Notes under the pieces: generated by a model | Database searches by the model: none | Told to the model about the DNA's origin: nothing | The model's input: the letters and a program-made list of their open reading frames with translations, nothing else | Shown here: positions 18,299 through 26,959 of the stretch, piece after piece | Layout: every line of letters starts with the position of its first letter | Position numbering within the stretch: position 1 is the stretch's first letter | Origin: CAWEDP01 sp963807925 | GTDB taxonomy: Bacteria; Acidobacteriota; Vicinamibacteria; Vicinamibacterales; CAVVIG01 | DNA length: 64,000 nucleotides | Reading direction: 5' to 3' | Assembly (NCBI GenBank): GCA_963807925.1 | Contig: CAWEDP010000002.1 | Coordinates: forward strand, 2,418,001-2,482,000 | Program-made: the position numbers and the translations under genes

Positions 18299-18384
18299 TC
18301 ACAAACCTCGCATGGGCGACCGGCGGTCGAACCACCGGCGCGTGCAGGCGCCGGCAGACCGGGGACCGGACCGCGGATTCACAC

Positions 18385-18834
18385 TCACACTCTTCGTCGC
18401 TTCGGCGGGCGGCAGCCGTTGTGCGGAATCGGCGTGACGTCGCGGATCGACTTGACCTCGAGCCCGACGGTCTGCAGCGCGCGGATCGCCGACTCGCGCC
18501 CCGACCCCGGCCCCTTGACGCGCACGTCGAGTGACCGCATGCCGACGCCTTTGGCGGCGTTGCCGGCGTTCAGCGCCGCCTGCGTGGCCGCGAACGGCGT
18601 CCCCTTTCGGGATCCCTTGAACCCGATGCCGCCCGCGCTCGACCAGGCGACGACGTTGCCTTCGGTGTCGGTGATCGTGACCGTCGTATTGTTGAAGGAC
18701 GCGTGAATGTGCGCCAGCCCGTGATGGACAATGCGCTTCTCGCCGCGCTTCTTGAACGTCTTCTTCCGCTTTCCCGCGGCGCCTTCCTTCTTCTCCGGTG
18801 TGACGCCCTCGGGTGCCGCTTCGCTCTTCGCCAT
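18385..18834 (-). CDS. rpsK: 30S ribosomal protein S11 with basic N-terminal extension
   Basis: 149 residues. Core motifs: HIHASFNNTTVTITDTEGNV, FKGSRKGTPFAA and DVTPIPHNGCRPPKRRRV at the C-terminus, the canonical S11 end. The first 30 residues (AKSEAAPEGVTPEKKEGAAGKRKKTF) are a charged extension absent from E. coli S11 (129 residues). Sits between rpsM and rpsD. Confidence 0.96.
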   Translation of the reverse strand: MAKSEAAPEGVTPEKKEGAAGKRKKTFKKRGEKRIVHHGLAHIHASFNNTTVTITDTEGNVVAWSSAGGIGFKGSRKGTPFAATQAALNAGNAAKGVGMRSLDVRVKGPGSGRESAIRALQTVGLEVKSIRDVTPIPHNGCRPPKRRRV

Positions 18835-18910
18835 AGTTCCTTTTGCAGTCCGGCCGCCGGACCCGCCGAATCCTCATTCCTGCGAACTTCCCACTCCCGC
18901 CGTTCCGGCC

Positions 18911-19285
18911 CTAGACCGTCTTCTTCTTGGCAATGGCGCCCTTGCGAGGACCCTTGCGGGTGCGCGCGTTGGTCTTCGTCCGCTGCCCCCGCACCGGCAG
19001 ATTGCGGCGGTGACGGAGACCCCGGTAGCAGCCGATCTCCATCAGGCGCTTGATGTTCATCGAGATCTCCTTGCGGAGATCGCCTTCGACGCCGCCCTGC
19101 TCCTCGAGCACCCGGCTGATCTTGCGCACGTCGTCTTCCGAGAGATCCTTCACGCGCACATCCGGGCTCACGCCGGCATCCTTCAGGATGCCGTTCGAGC
19201 GCACGCGACCGATCCCGTATATGTAGGTCAATCCGATCTCGACGCGCTTGGTTCTCGGAAGATCGACTCCAGCAATGCGTGCCAT
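18911..19285 (-). CDS. rpsM: 30S ribosomal protein S13
   Basis: 124 residues: MARIAGVDLPRTKRVEIGLTYIYGIG at the start, the helix-two-turn-helix region, and RGLRHRRNLPVRGQRTKTNART at the end, which contacts the P-site tRNA. Normal length. First ribosomal protein gene of the alpha segment after rpmJ, 66 bp downstream of it. Confidence 0.97.
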   Translation of the reverse strand: MARIAGVDLPRTKRVEIGLTYIYGIGRVRSNGILKDAGVSPDVRVKDLSEDDVRKISRVLEEQGGVEGDLRKEISMNIKRLMEIGCYRGLRHRRNLPVRGQRTKTNARTRKGPRKGAIAKKKTV

Positions 19286-19351
19286 AACGCTCCCTGCGGT
19301 CGGGTCACCCGCTCTCCCGCCGTCGATTCGACGGCCGGCGGGCCCTCCGAC

Positions 19352-19465
19352 TCACCCCTGCCGCTGCTTATGTTTCTGGTTCGAGCAGATCACCCGCACG
19401 ACGCCCCGCCGGCGGACGATCTTGCACTTGTCGCAGATTCTCTTCACCGAAGCCCGGACCTTCAT
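19352..19465 (-). CDS. rpmJ: 50S ribosomal protein L36 (zinc-binding form)
   Basis: 37 residues: MKVRASVKRICDKCKIVRRR, then GVVRVICSNQKHKQRQG. Cysteines in CDKC, ICSN and the histidine of KHK form the C3H zinc knuckle of the C+ type. Its ATG overlaps the TGA of infA by four bases (ATGA), so it is translationally coupled. Confidence 0.95.
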   Translation of the reverse strand: MKVRASVKRICDKCKIVRRRGVVRVICSNQKHKQRQG

Positions 19466-19674
19466 GATCGACCCTCGACTCTCTCCACGATCCGCCCCCG
19501 CGTCACGTCACGCCTGGAAATCTCCACACGCACCCGATCGCCGACGAGCACGCGGACGAAGTTGCGCTCGACCCGGTCCGCGACATGCGCCGTCACCACG
19601 CGCCCTCCGTCGAGCTTGACGCGATACAGACGGCTCGGCAGCTGCTCCACGATGACGCCCGCGGCCTCCGGCAC
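19462..19674 (-). CDS. infA: Translation initiation factor IF-1
   Basis: 70 residues, GTG start preceded by AGGGAG. OB-fold protein with GVIVEQLPSRLYRVKLDGG and GDRVRVEISRRDVTRGRIV. It is a few residues short at the N-terminus compared with E. coli IF-1, and the usual TAHV-G-K-M-R-K stretch reads TAHVADRVERNFVRVLV. Binds the A site of 16S rRNA during initiation. Placed between map and rpmJ, the usual order. Confidence 0.93.
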   Translation of the reverse strand: MPEAAGVIVEQLPSRLYRVKLDGGRVVTAHVADRVERNFVRVLVGDRVRVEISRRDVTRGRIVERVEGRS

Positions 19675-19732
19675 GGCTGCTCCCTGCGGGCCCGCCCGAC
19701 GGGCGTTCGAGCCTCGGCGGCCCGCTCGAGCC

Positions 19733-20509
19733 TCAGCGCCTGACGACCGGCGCCGGCACTTCGCGCGCCGTCAGAATCCACGGCTCTCCGGCCGTGACCG
19801 CCACCGTGTGCTCGAAGTGCGCCGACAGACTGCCGTCCTTCGTCACGGCCGTCCATCCGTCGCCGAGCACCTTCACCGAGGCCTTGCCGGCATTCACCAT
19901 CGGCTCGATCGCCAGCACCATGCCCTCGGTCAGCCGCGGTCCGCGTCCCGGCTCGCCGTAGTTGGGTATCTGGGGCTCCTCGTGCATCTTCTGGCCGATC
20001 CCGTGACCCACGAACTCGCGGACGACAGAGAAGCCGTGCGATTCCACGTACTGCTGAACGGCGTGGCCGATATCCGACACGCGCCCGCCGGGGCGGGCCC
20101 GCTCGATGGCGCGATAGAGCGACTCCTCCGTCACCCGGAGCAGCGTCGCGGCCTGCTCCGAGACCTTTCCGACCGGCAGCGTGACCGCGCTGTCGCCGAA
20201 ATATCCGTTGAGCGACGCGCCCACGTCGAGGGAGACGATGTCGCCGTCCTGCAGCACGCGCCGGCCCGACGGGATGCCGTGAATCACTTCGTCGTTGATC
20301 GACGCGCAGATCGACGCCGGGTACCCGTGATAGCCCTTGAACGCCGGCACCGCGCCTGCCGCGAGAATCCGCCGCTCGGCCACGTGGTCCAGGTCGGCCG
20401 TCGTCATACCGGGGACGACCGCGGCCGCCAGCGCGGACAGCACGTCGCCCACGAGCCGGCCGGCGTCGCGCATCCGTTCGAGCTCGGCCTTCGATCGACA
20501 CACAATCAC
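19733..20509 (-). CDS. map: Methionine aminopeptidase type I
   Basis: 258 residues starting at a GTG that overlaps the corrected adk stop (GTGA). Removes initiator methionine from nascent proteins. Metal ligands are visible: the Asp of VSLDVGAS, the His of FVGHGIG, and the Glu residues in LAIEPMV and SAHFEHTV. The substrate His lies in KGYHGYPAS. Length and order are standard. In the uncorrected sequence this frame is fused to the front of adk, which is an artefact of the adk frameshift. Confidence 0.95.
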   Translation of the reverse strand: MIVCRSKAELERMRDAGRLVGDVLSALAAAVVPGMTTADLDHVAERRILAAGAVPAFKGYHGYPASICASINDEVIHGIPSGRRVLQDGDIVSLDVGASLNGYFGDSAVTLPVGKVSEQAATLLRVTEESLYRAIERARPGGRVSDIGHAVQQYVESHGFSVVREFVGHGIGQKMHEEPQIPNYGEPGRGPRLTEGMVLAIEPMVNAGKASVKVLGDGWTAVTKDGSLSAHFEHTVAVTAGEPWILTAREVPAPVVRR

Positions 20510-21181
20510 CGGACCACGCCTCCAGCCAGCCGCGCGGCATCGACGGCGCTCGCGAGCTCGGCCGCCACGCACTCGAGCGTCTGCGCGCCGTTCACCGACC
20601 GGAACGTCGGCCGGAATCCGGTAGTACTCGACGAGCGGCTCGGTCTGCCGGTGGTAGACCTTTAGCCGCTCGAACACCACCATCTGATCGTCGTCGGAAC
20701 GCTGGACGAGCAGGCCGCCGCACCGATGGCAGACCTCGGTCGGCGCGACGGGGGCGGCGTCGGACTGGTCGGCATTCGTGCCGCAGGACGCGCAAATCAA
20801 TCGCGCGCCCAGCCGTCGCATCAGCTCGACCTCCGGGACCGTGATGTCGACAATCACGAGCGGACCGCGCCCGTCCATCATGGCGTCGAGCGCTTCGGCC
20901 TGTCCGACCGTCCGCGGGAACCCGTCGAGGATGAACCCGGCTCGCGCATCCGGTTTGTCGAGCCGTTCGCGGACGATCCCGCTCATCACGTCGTCGCTCA
21001 CCAGGTCGCCGCGATTCATGATCGTCTTGACGCGGCGACCCAGTTCCGTGTCCGCGCTCACGGCGTCCCGCAGAATGTCGCCGGTCGAGATCCGCGGGAT
21101 GCCGCGGGACCTGGCGAAACGCTCCGCCTGCGTGCCTTTGCCCGCTCCCGGCGGCCCGAGCATGACGAGGTTCAGCGCCAT
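20506..21181 (-). CDS. adk: Adenylate kinase, interrupted by one frameshift near the C-terminus
   Basis: Converts ATP plus AMP to 2 ADP. P-loop GPPGAGKGTQ, NMP-binding RISTGDILRDA, DGFPRTVGQ, and a long LID with four cysteines (CASCG and CHRCG), the zinc-binding form. After LVEYYRIPA the frame breaks. Removing one base of GGCC at 20609-20612 restores TFRSVNGAQTLECVAAELA and a stop at 20506 that overlaps the map start. Corrected length is 224 residues, normal. As adk is essential and single-copy in most bacteria, a sequencing indel is the likeliest cause. Confidence 0.9.
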
Positions 21182-21205
21182 AAGTCACTGGTTGGTCGTC
21201 GGTCG

Positions 21206-22591
21206 TCAGGCCCGTCGCCCCCGAACCCTCGTCTTCTTCATGAACCCGTCGTAGTGACGCATGATCAGCTGGGATTCCACCTGCTGCACCGTGTCCATGG
21301 CCACGCCGACCACGATCAGAATCGTCGTGCCTCCGAAGTAGAACGGCAGGTTCATGCCTTCGGTGATGAACCGCGGCAGCATGGCGTCGAGCCGCTCGCC
21401 GATGAGTGGAATCGGCGCCACCTTGAAGCCGCTCAAGAGAATCTGCGGCAGGATCGCGATGAGCGCCAGGTAGACGGCGCCGGCCAGCGTGATGCGCGTC
21501 AGAATCGTGTCGATGTACTCCGCCGTCCGCTTCCCGGGACGGATCCCCGGCACGAAGCCGCCGTACTTCCGCATGTTCTCCGCGACATCGTCGGGATTGA
21601 AGATGATCGCCGTGTAGAAGTACGCGAAGAAGATGATGCCGGCGACGTACAGCAGGTTGTACAGCGGCATGCCCGGCCCGAGCTGCGTCGTCAGGTTGTC
21701 GACCCATCCGCCGTTCTTGAACAGACCCGCCACCGTGTAGGGGAACGCCAGGATCGACGAGGCGAAGATGATCGGGATGACGCCGCCGGTGTTGACCTTG
21801 AGCGGAATGTGCGTGCTCGATCCGCCGTACATCCGCCGCCCGACCACCCGTTTCGCGTACTGAACGGTGACGCGGCGATGGCCGCGCTCGACGAAGATGA
21901 TCGCGCCGACCACGACCACCATCAGCGCCACGACCAGCAGGACCTGGATGAATCCGAGCTGGCCGGTCTTCATCTGATCGATCAGCTGGAGCGCGCCGCG
22001 CGGGAACCCGACGATGATCCCCGCGTAGATCAGCAGCGACATGCCGTTGCCGATGCCGCGCTCGGTGATCTGCTCGCCGAGCCACATGACGAAACAGGTG
22101 CCGGTCGTCAGCGTCAGCACCGTCATGAGCCGGAACGCGAGACCGGGGTTGTTGACGAGCGGGAGGCCGCCGGCAATCCGCGTCGTGCGCTCGAGGTAGA
22201 CCGAGATACCGAGCGACTGGATGACCGCGAGCAGGATGGTCCCGTACCGCGTATACTGCGTGATCTTCCGGCGGCCGAGCTCGCCTTCCTTCGAGAGCTT
22301 CTCGAGGTACGGCCACACCACCGTGAGCAGCTGGAGGATGATCGATGCGCTGATGTACGGCATGACCCCCAGCGCGAAGATGGTGATCTTCGACAGGTTG
22401 CCTCCCGTGAACATGTCGTAGAGGCCGAACATGGTGTTCTGCGTCTGCCGGGCGAGCTCGTCGATCGCGGCGCGGTTCACCCCGGGAACCGTGATGTGAT
22501 AGCCGAGGCGATACACGCTCAGCAGCCCGAACGTGAACAGCACGCGGTTGCGCAGCTCGGTGACCTGGAAGATGTTCTTCAGGCTCTCCAT
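21206..22591 (-). CDS. secY: Preprotein translocase subunit SecY
   Basis: 461 residues, about ten membrane helices, channel of the Sec translocon. N-terminus IFQVTELRNRVLFTFGLLSVYRLG; helix 2 region with GGNLSKITIFALGVMPYISASII; cytoplasmic loop YAKRVVGRRMYGGSSTHIPLKVNTGGVIPIIFASS in the position of the conserved loop 4. Ends RGRRA. Lies between rplO and adk as in most bacteria, with a 59-bp spacer on the rplO side that can fold into a hairpin. Confidence 0.96.
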   Translation of the reverse strand: MESLKNIFQVTELRNRVLFTFGLLSVYRLGYHITVPGVNRAAIDELARQTQNTMFGLYDMFTGGNLSKITIFALGVMPYISASIILQLLTVVWPYLEKLSKEGELGRRKITQYTRYGTILLAVIQSLGISVYLERTTRIAGGLPLVNNPGLAFRLMTVLTLTTGTCFVMWLGEQITERGIGNGMSLLIYAGIIVGFPRGALQLIDQMKTGQLGFIQVLLVVALMVVVVGAIIFVERGHRRVTVQYAKRVVGRRMYGGSSTHIPLKVNTGGVIPIIFASSILAFPYTVAGLFKNGGWVDNLTTQLGPGMPLYNLLYVAGIIFFAYFYTAIIFNPDDVAENMRKYGGFVPGIRPGKRTAEYIDTILTRITLAGAVYLALIAILPQILLSGFKVAPIPLIGERLDAMLPRFITEGMNLPFYFGGTTILIVVGVAMDTVQQVESQLIMRHYDGFMKKTRVRGRRA

Positions 22592-22607
22592 AACAACTCC
22601 ACCTTAC

Positions 22608-22651
22608 ATGGCGAGATGGCGAAATCCCACTCCATCCTCATCTCCCGCCAT
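22608..22651 (-). other. Imperfect hairpin in the rplO-secY spacer
   Basis: ATGGCGAGATG (from 22608) can pair with CATCTCCCGCCAT (to 22651) with a two-base bulge, giving about 11 base pairs around a 19-base loop. It occupies nearly the whole spacer between the rplO stop and the secY start. It may tune read-through or mRNA stability; no T-run follows. Confidence 0.35.
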
Positions 22652-23103
22652 CACGGCATCTCGATTGCCTCCGCCGTCCCACCTGCCGCCGCGATCTTCT
22701 CGGCGGCCTTGCCGCTGAACCGATGCGCGCGCACGGTCAGCGCCTTGCCGACGTCGCCCCGCGCCAGCACCTTCACCGGCCGTTTGCCGGAGCCCACGAG
22801 CCCCTGCTGGCGCAGCACATCCGGCGTGACGAGGGAGCCGTCGTCGAACCGCGCCGCCAGCGTGTCGAGGTTCACGACGTCGTACTCGATCCGGAAGCGA
22901 TTGTGGAATCCGCGCTTCGGCACCCGGCGGTGCAGCGGCATCTGCCCGCCTTCGAATCCACGCTTGAACTTGAAGCCGGAGCGCGACTTCGCCCCTTTGT
23001 GCCCGCGGCCGGCGGTCTTCCCGCTGCCCGAGCCCTGTCCGCGGCCAATTCGCTTCTTCTTGTGCTTCGCGCCTTTCGGCGGCCTCAGCTTCGATAAATC
23101 CAT
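22651..23103 (-). CDS. rplO: 50S ribosomal protein L15
   Basis: 150 residues from the ATG giving MDLSKLRPPKGAKHKKKRIG, the canonical L15 start with the GRGQGSGSGKTAGRGHKG basic tail next. A TTG at 23115 would add four residues and has GGAG just upstream (overlapping the rpmD stop), so that start is possible. Central FEGGQMPLHRRVPKRGF is diagnostic. Confidence 0.95.
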   Translation of the reverse strand: MDLSKLRPPKGAKHKKKRIGRGQGSGSGKTAGRGHKGAKSRSGFKFKRGFEGGQMPLHRRVPKRGFHNRFRIEYDVVNLDTLAARFDDGSLVTPDVLRQQGLVGSGKRPVKVLARGDVGKALTVRAHRFSGKAAEKIAAAGGTAEAIEMP

Positions 23104-23116
23104 CGCCTGCACCAAT

Positions 23117-23317
23117 CTACTCCGACACCTCGACCAGGTGTCGGACCTTGTGAATCATGCCGCGCGTGTCGGGGGTGTCCTTCAGCTCGACCGTGTGTCG
23201 AATGCGCCGGAGCCCGAGCCCTTTCACGACCGCCGCCTGCTGCCTGTTGAAGCCGATCGGGCTCCTGAGCAGCGTCACCCTGACGATGCCGCCCCTGCTG
23301 TCGGTTCGCTGATTCAT
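23117..23317 (-). CDS. rpmD: 50S ribosomal protein L30
   Basis: 66 residues with VRVTLLRSPIGFNRQQAAVV and GLGLRRIRHTVELKDTPDTRGMI, the complete L30 fold. Normal length. Between rpsE and rplO. Confidence 0.95.
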   Translation of the reverse strand: MNQRTDSRGGIVRVTLLRSPIGFNRQQAAVVKGLGLRRIRHTVELKDTPDTRGMIHKVRHLVEVSE

Positions 23318-23357
23318 CGTGGGAGCCTGCGTTCTGCCGGCGAAACCATTCCGGACC

Positions 23358-23879
23358 TCAGGCGCTCGCTCGGCCGGCGAGCTCCTCGAGACTCTTGCCC
23401 CTGAGCCGCGCGATGGTCACCGGATCCTTGAGCGACGCGAGTCCGGAAAACGTCGCGCGCACGACGTTGTGCGGGTTCGCCGACCCGAGCGACTTGGTCA
23501 GGATGTTCGTCACGCCCGCCGATTCCACGACCGCACGGACGGCGGCGCCCGCGATGATGCCGGTGCCGTCGGGCGCCGGCTTCAGCAGCACGCTCCCCGA
23601 TCCGAAGTTGCCGAGGATCCGGTGCGGAATCGTCGTCCCCTGCAGCGGCACGCGAATCAGGTTCTTCTTGGCCGCTTCGATCCCCTTCTTGATCGCCGAC
23701 GCCACCTCCTTCGCCTTGCCGACGCCGAAGCCGACCACCCCGTGGCCGTCTCCGACCACCACCAGGGCGCTGAAGCTCAGGTTCTTGCCTCCCTTGACCA
23801 CCTTGGTCACGCGGTTGATCGAGACCACCGTGTCCTTGATGTCGAGCTGCGACGCGTCGATCCGTTCTCGCGTTTTCAT
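23358..23879 (-). CDS. rpsE: 30S ribosomal protein S5
   Basis: 173 residues. Double-stranded-RNA-binding-like N-domain (VSINRVTKVVKGGKNLSFSA) and C-terminal domain (GAAVRAVVESAGVTNILTKSLGSANPHNVV). The loop around KVVKGGK keeps the usual residues linked to spectinomycin sensitivity. Its ATG immediately follows the rplR stop with no spacer. Confidence 0.96.
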   Translation of the reverse strand: MKTRERIDASQLDIKDTVVSINRVTKVVKGGKNLSFSALVVVGDGHGVVGFGVGKAKEVASAIKKGIEAAKKNLIRVPLQGTTIPHRILGNFGSGSVLLKPAPDGTGIIAGAAVRAVVESAGVTNILTKSLGSANPHNVVRATFSGLASLKDPVTIARLRGKSLEELAGRASA

Positions 23880-24254
23880 CTAGAACTCCAGGCCCGCCTT
23901 GCGGGCGGCATCCGCCACCGCCCGGATCCGGCCGTGATACAGAAATCCGCCGCGGTCGAACACGACGCGCTTGATGCCCTTCTCGATCGAGCGCTCGGCG
24001 ATCGCCCTGCCCACGGCCTCGGCGCCCTTCTGGTTGGCGCCGCGCACGTCCTTCGGCAACGACCCCTTCAGCGACGGCTCGATGCTCGACGCGGAGACGA
24101 GCGTGTTGCCGCTCAGATCGTCGATCACCTGGGCGTAGATGTGCGACACGCTGCGAAACACGCTGAGGCGTGGCCGCTCCGGTGTGCCGGCGATCCGCTT
24201 GCGCTGCCGCAGGTGGATTCGCTCGCGGCGGTCGTCCTTCGTCTTGATCTTCAT
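23880..24254 (-). CDS. rplR: 50S ribosomal protein L18
   Basis: 124 residues: RRERIHLRQRKRIAGTPERPRLSVFRS at the N-terminus and RVVFDRGGFLYHGRIRAVADAAR near the end. Binds 5S rRNA. Directly abuts rpsE. Confidence 0.96.
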   Translation of the reverse strand: MKIKTKDDRRERIHLRQRKRIAGTPERPRLSVFRSVSHIYAQVIDDLSGNTLVSASSIEPSLKGSLPKDVRGANQKGAEAVGRAIAERSIEKGIKRVVFDRGGFLYHGRIRAVADAARKAGLEF

Positions 24255-24261
24255 GAGCGAC

Positions 24262-24801
24262 CTACTTGGCCCCGGTCTTCCCGGCCTTCTTCTTCAGAAC
24301 CTCTCCGGTGTACCGCACGCCCTTCTGCTTGTACGGGTCCGGCTTGCGCAGCCGCCGGATGTTCGCGGCCACCTGTCCGACCAGCTGCCGGTCCACGCCG
24401 GTGACGACGATGTGCGTCTGCTTGTCGATGGCGACGTTGATGCCGGCCGGGATCTCGAACACGACCGGGTGCGAGTAGCCGAGGGCGAACACGACCTGCT
24501 TTCCCTTCACCTCGGCGCGATACCCGACCCCGACGATGTCGAGCTCGCGCTTGAACCCGTCGGTGACCCCCGCCACCGCGTTGGCGACGAGACTGCGCGC
24601 GAGACCGTGGAACTTCCCGAACGTCGGATCCTCGGTGGCCAGCTTCGCGAGCAGGTGCCCGTCCGTGTGCTCGAAGGCGATTCCCGCCGGAAACACCTGG
24701 CGCAGGCGGCCTTTCGGCCCCTGCACCTCGACCGCCTGATCGAACACCTTCACGGTGACGCCCTTGGGGATGCTGATGGGCTTCTTGCCGATTCGAGACA
24801 T
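24262..24801 (-). CDS. rplF: 50S ribosomal protein L6
   Basis: 179 residues: MSRIGKKPISIPKGV start, tandem L6 folds, and the C-terminal RRLRKPDPYKQKGVRYTGE signature. Seven bases separate it from rplR. Confidence 0.97.
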   Translation of the reverse strand: MSRIGKKPISIPKGVTVKVFDQAVEVQGPKGRLRQVFPAGIAFEHTDGHLLAKLATEDPTFGKFHGLARSLVANAVAGVTDGFKRELDIVGVGYRAEVKGKQVVFALGYSHPVVFEIPAGINVAIDKQTHIVVTGVDRQLVGQVAANIRRLRKPDPYKQKGVRYTGEVLKKKAGKTGAK

Positions 24802-24837
24802 AGCTGATTCCCGTTCCTCTGGAGATCCAGGCGGTGT

Positions 24838-25248
24838 CTACCAGACGTTGCAGAGAACCTCGCCCCCGACGCCGGCCTTGACGGCTTCCCGGCCGGTCAT
24901 CACGCCGCGCGACGTCGTCAGGATGCTCGTGCCGAGGCCCGCGAGCACCTCCGGCACGTCGTCACGGCCGAAATAGACGCGCCGGCCCGGCCGGCTGATG
25001 CGCGCGATGCCGGTGATCAGACGCTCTCCGTGCGGACCGTACTTGAGGAACAGCCGCAGAATCCGGGCGGCCGCCGTCTTCACCGTACCGGCCTCCTCGA
25101 TCACCTTGTAGCCCTGAATGTACCCCTCGTCCTGGAGAATCCGCGCGATCTCGAGCTTGAGGCGCGAGGCGGGCATGTCGATGCGCGTGTGCTTGGCATC
25201 GACCCCATTCCGGATCCGCGTGAGCATATCTGCGATCGGGTCTGTCAT
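24838..25248 (-). CDS. rpsH: 30S ribosomal protein S8
   Basis: 136 residues: MTDPIADMLTRIRNGVDAKH start and the C-terminal LGTSILTTSRGVMTGREAVKAGVGGEVLCNVW, the S8 RNA-binding end. In many bacteria S8 regulates the spc operon through a site near rplE; I see no convincing copy here. Confidence 0.96.
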   Translation of the reverse strand: MTDPIADMLTRIRNGVDAKHTRIDMPASRLKLEIARILQDEGYIQGYKVIEEAGTVKTAAARILRLFLKYGPHGERLITGIARISRPGRRVYFGRDDVPEVLAGLGTSILTTSRGVMTGREAVKAGVGGEVLCNVW

Positions 25249-25347
25249 GTGGCTATCCTGACTTCAGTCATCTCGTCACCTGATCATCGCGGTGCGGCCG
25301 CCGGCGGGACGGCACCGACCACCCGCGCAGATGACCAGCTACCGCGT

Positions 25348-25533
25348 TCACCAGCTGCTCTTGGTCACGCCCGTGACGTCGCCCTCGAGCGCCAGCTTGC
25401 GGAAACAGAGGCGGCAGAGCGCGAACTTGCGCATGTAGGCGCGCGGCCGGCCGCACAGACGACACCGGTTCCGCAGCCGGATCTTGAACTTCGGCACTTT
25501 CTGTTCCTTCGCAATCTTCGCGGTCGTCGCCAT
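25348..25533 (-). CDS. rpsZ: 30S ribosomal protein S14, zinc-binding type Z
   Basis: 61 residues, with two CxxC pairs (CRLCGRP and CRLCFRK) forming the zinc site and ending VTGVTKSSW. This is the short C+ S14 type, usual outside the Enterobacteria. Also often written rpsN. Between rplE and rpsH. Confidence 0.95.
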   Translation of the reverse strand: MATTAKIAKEQKVPKFKIRLRNRCRLCGRPRAYMRKFALCRLCFRKLALEGDVTGVTKSSW

Positions 25534-25568
25534 GGCTCTCCTGTTCCCTGATCCTGAATCCGCAATCC

Positions 25569-26111
25569 CTACGATTGACGAAAGGGCATGCCGATGAACT
25601 GCAGGAGCTTGCGCGCCTCTTCGTCGGTCTTGGCGGTGGTCACGACCGACACGTTCATCCCCCTCGCCTTGTCCACCTTCATGTAATCGATCTCGGGGAA
25701 CAGCAACTGGTCGCGGAGGCCGAGCGTGTAGTTGCCGCGACCGTCGAACCCGCGCGGCGACACGCCCTTGAAGTCGCGCACGCGCGGGAGCGCAATCGTC
25801 ATGAGCCGATCGAGGAACTCCCACATCCGATCGCCGCGCAGCGTCACCATCGTGGCGATCGGCATCCCTTTGCGGACCTTGAAGGCCGCGATCGATTTCT
25901 TGGCGCGGCGCGTCACCGGCTTCTGGCCGGTAATCCGGGCCAGCTCGTCGGCGCCGACGTCGATCAGCTTGGCGTTGGCGCTCGCTTCGCCGAGACCCAT
26001 GTTGACGACCACCTTCTCGATCTTGGGCACCGCCATCACGTTCCCGTAGCCGAACTCCTTGGTGAGGGCCGGGATCACTTCCTTCTGGTACTTCTCTCTC
26101 AAGCGGGTCAT
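25569..26111 (-). CDS. rplE: 50S ribosomal protein L5
   Basis: 180 residues from MTRLREKYQKEVIPAL, whose ATG overlaps the rplX stop by four bases (ATGA). Diagnostic stretches: VPKIEKVVVNMGLGEA, TGQKPVTRRAKKSIAAFKVR and FPEIDYMKVDKARGMNV. An upstream in-frame start would run through rplX and is rejected. 5S rRNA-binding protein. Confidence 0.96.
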   Translation of the reverse strand: MTRLREKYQKEVIPALTKEFGYGNVMAVPKIEKVVVNMGLGEASANAKLIDVGADELARITGQKPVTRRAKKSIAAFKVRKGMPIATMVTLRGDRMWEFLDRLMTIALPRVRDFKGVSPRGFDGRGNYTLGLRDQLLFPEIDYMKVDKARGMNVSVVTTAKTDEEARKLLQFIGMPFRQS

Positions 26112-26440
26112 TTGTCGACCACTCCCTGGCACTTGCGGCAGACGCGCACCTTGCGGCCGTCGCCGAGAATCTTGCGGCCGATCCGCGTCTGCGCACCGCA
26201 CTCGGGGCACACGAGCTGGACGTTAGAGGCGTGCATGGAGGCCTCGCGCTCGACGATGCCGCCCTTGATGTTCTTGCCCGGGTTGGGCCGCGTGTGGCGC
26301 TTGATCAGGTTCACGCCTTCGACGATCAGCCGGTTCTTGTCCGGCACGATCTTCAGCACGCGCCCGCGCTTTCCGCGGTCTTTGCCCGTGATGACGAGCA
26401 CGGTGTCGTTCTTCCGGATTGGAGTCGCTAGCTGTGACAT
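26108..26440 (-). CDS. rplX: 50S ribosomal protein L24
   Basis: 110 residues. KOW motif in RKNDTVLVITGKDRGKRGRV; the C-terminal part carries a CPECG and CRKCQ pair, the zinc-ribbon-like tail found in many bacterial L24 proteins. Coupled to rplE by ATGA overlap. Confidence 0.96.
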   Translation of the reverse strand: MSQLATPIRKNDTVLVITGKDRGKRGRVLKIVPDKNRLIVEGVNLIKRHTRPNPGKNIKGGIVEREASMHASNVQLVCPECGAQTRIGRKILGDGRKVRVCRKCQGVVDK

Positions 26441-26519
26441 AGAACCCCTGCCCCCCGGACGCCCTCGAGGACACCCGGCAGTGCGCCCGGCCGGCGGGCG
26501 CGGCCCCGTCGTCGGATGC

Positions 26520-26888
26520 TCAGAGGACCTCCGGCGCGAGCGAAATGATCTTCATGAAGCGACGCTCCCTGAGTTCGCGCGCGACCGGGCCGAACACCCG
26601 CGTGCCGATCGGCTCGCCCTGGTCGTTGACCAGCACGGCCGCGTTGCGATCGAAGCGGATGTAGGTGCCGTCCCTCCGGCGCTGCTCCTTCACCGTCCGC
26701 ACGATCACCGCTTTGACCACCTGCCCCTTCTTCACGTTCCCCTCTGGCGTCGCCTCTTTGACCGACGCGGTGACGATGTCACCGAGCCGCGCGTAGCGGC
26801 CCGTCGACCCACCAATCGGGTTGATGACGGCGATCTTCCGGGCGCCGGAATTGTCGGCGACGTCGAGGATCGAGCGCATCTGAATCAT
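26520..26888 (-). CDS. rplN: 50S ribosomal protein L14
   Basis: 122 residues, MIQMRSILDVADNSGARKIAV start and GTRVFGPVARELRERRFMKI near the end. Canonical length and sequence for L14. Confidence 0.97.
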   Translation of the reverse strand: MIQMRSILDVADNSGARKIAVINPIGGSTGRYARLGDIVTASVKEATPEGNVKKGQVVKAVIVRTVKEQRRRDGTYIRFDRNAAVLVNDQGEPIGTRVFGPVARELRERRFMKIISLAPEVL

Positions 26889-26912
26889 GACGTTGTCTCC
26901 TCGCTCCGTGCC

Positions 26913-26957
26913 CTAAGCACCGGCACTCGGCACTGTGCACTTGGCACGCTGCACGCT
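26913..26957. repeat. Short imperfect GGCAC-type repeat in the rplN-rpsQ spacer
   Basis: The 71-bp spacer contains a run of related hexamers (GGCACT, GGCACT, TGCACT, TGGCAC, TGCACG). Similar low-complexity runs occur in other spacers of this cluster. Function unknown; may be slippage-derived filler. Confidence 0.4.
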
Positions 26958-26959
26958 GT

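Noticed and set aside
20506..21181. Reading adk-map as a genuine fusion enzyme of 482 residues
   Set aside because: One-base correction restores both normal ends with a GTGA junction.
20726..23404. Long plus-strand open frame of about 890 codons over adk, secY and rplO
   Set aside because: Antisense shadow; the minus-strand genes carry all conserved motifs.
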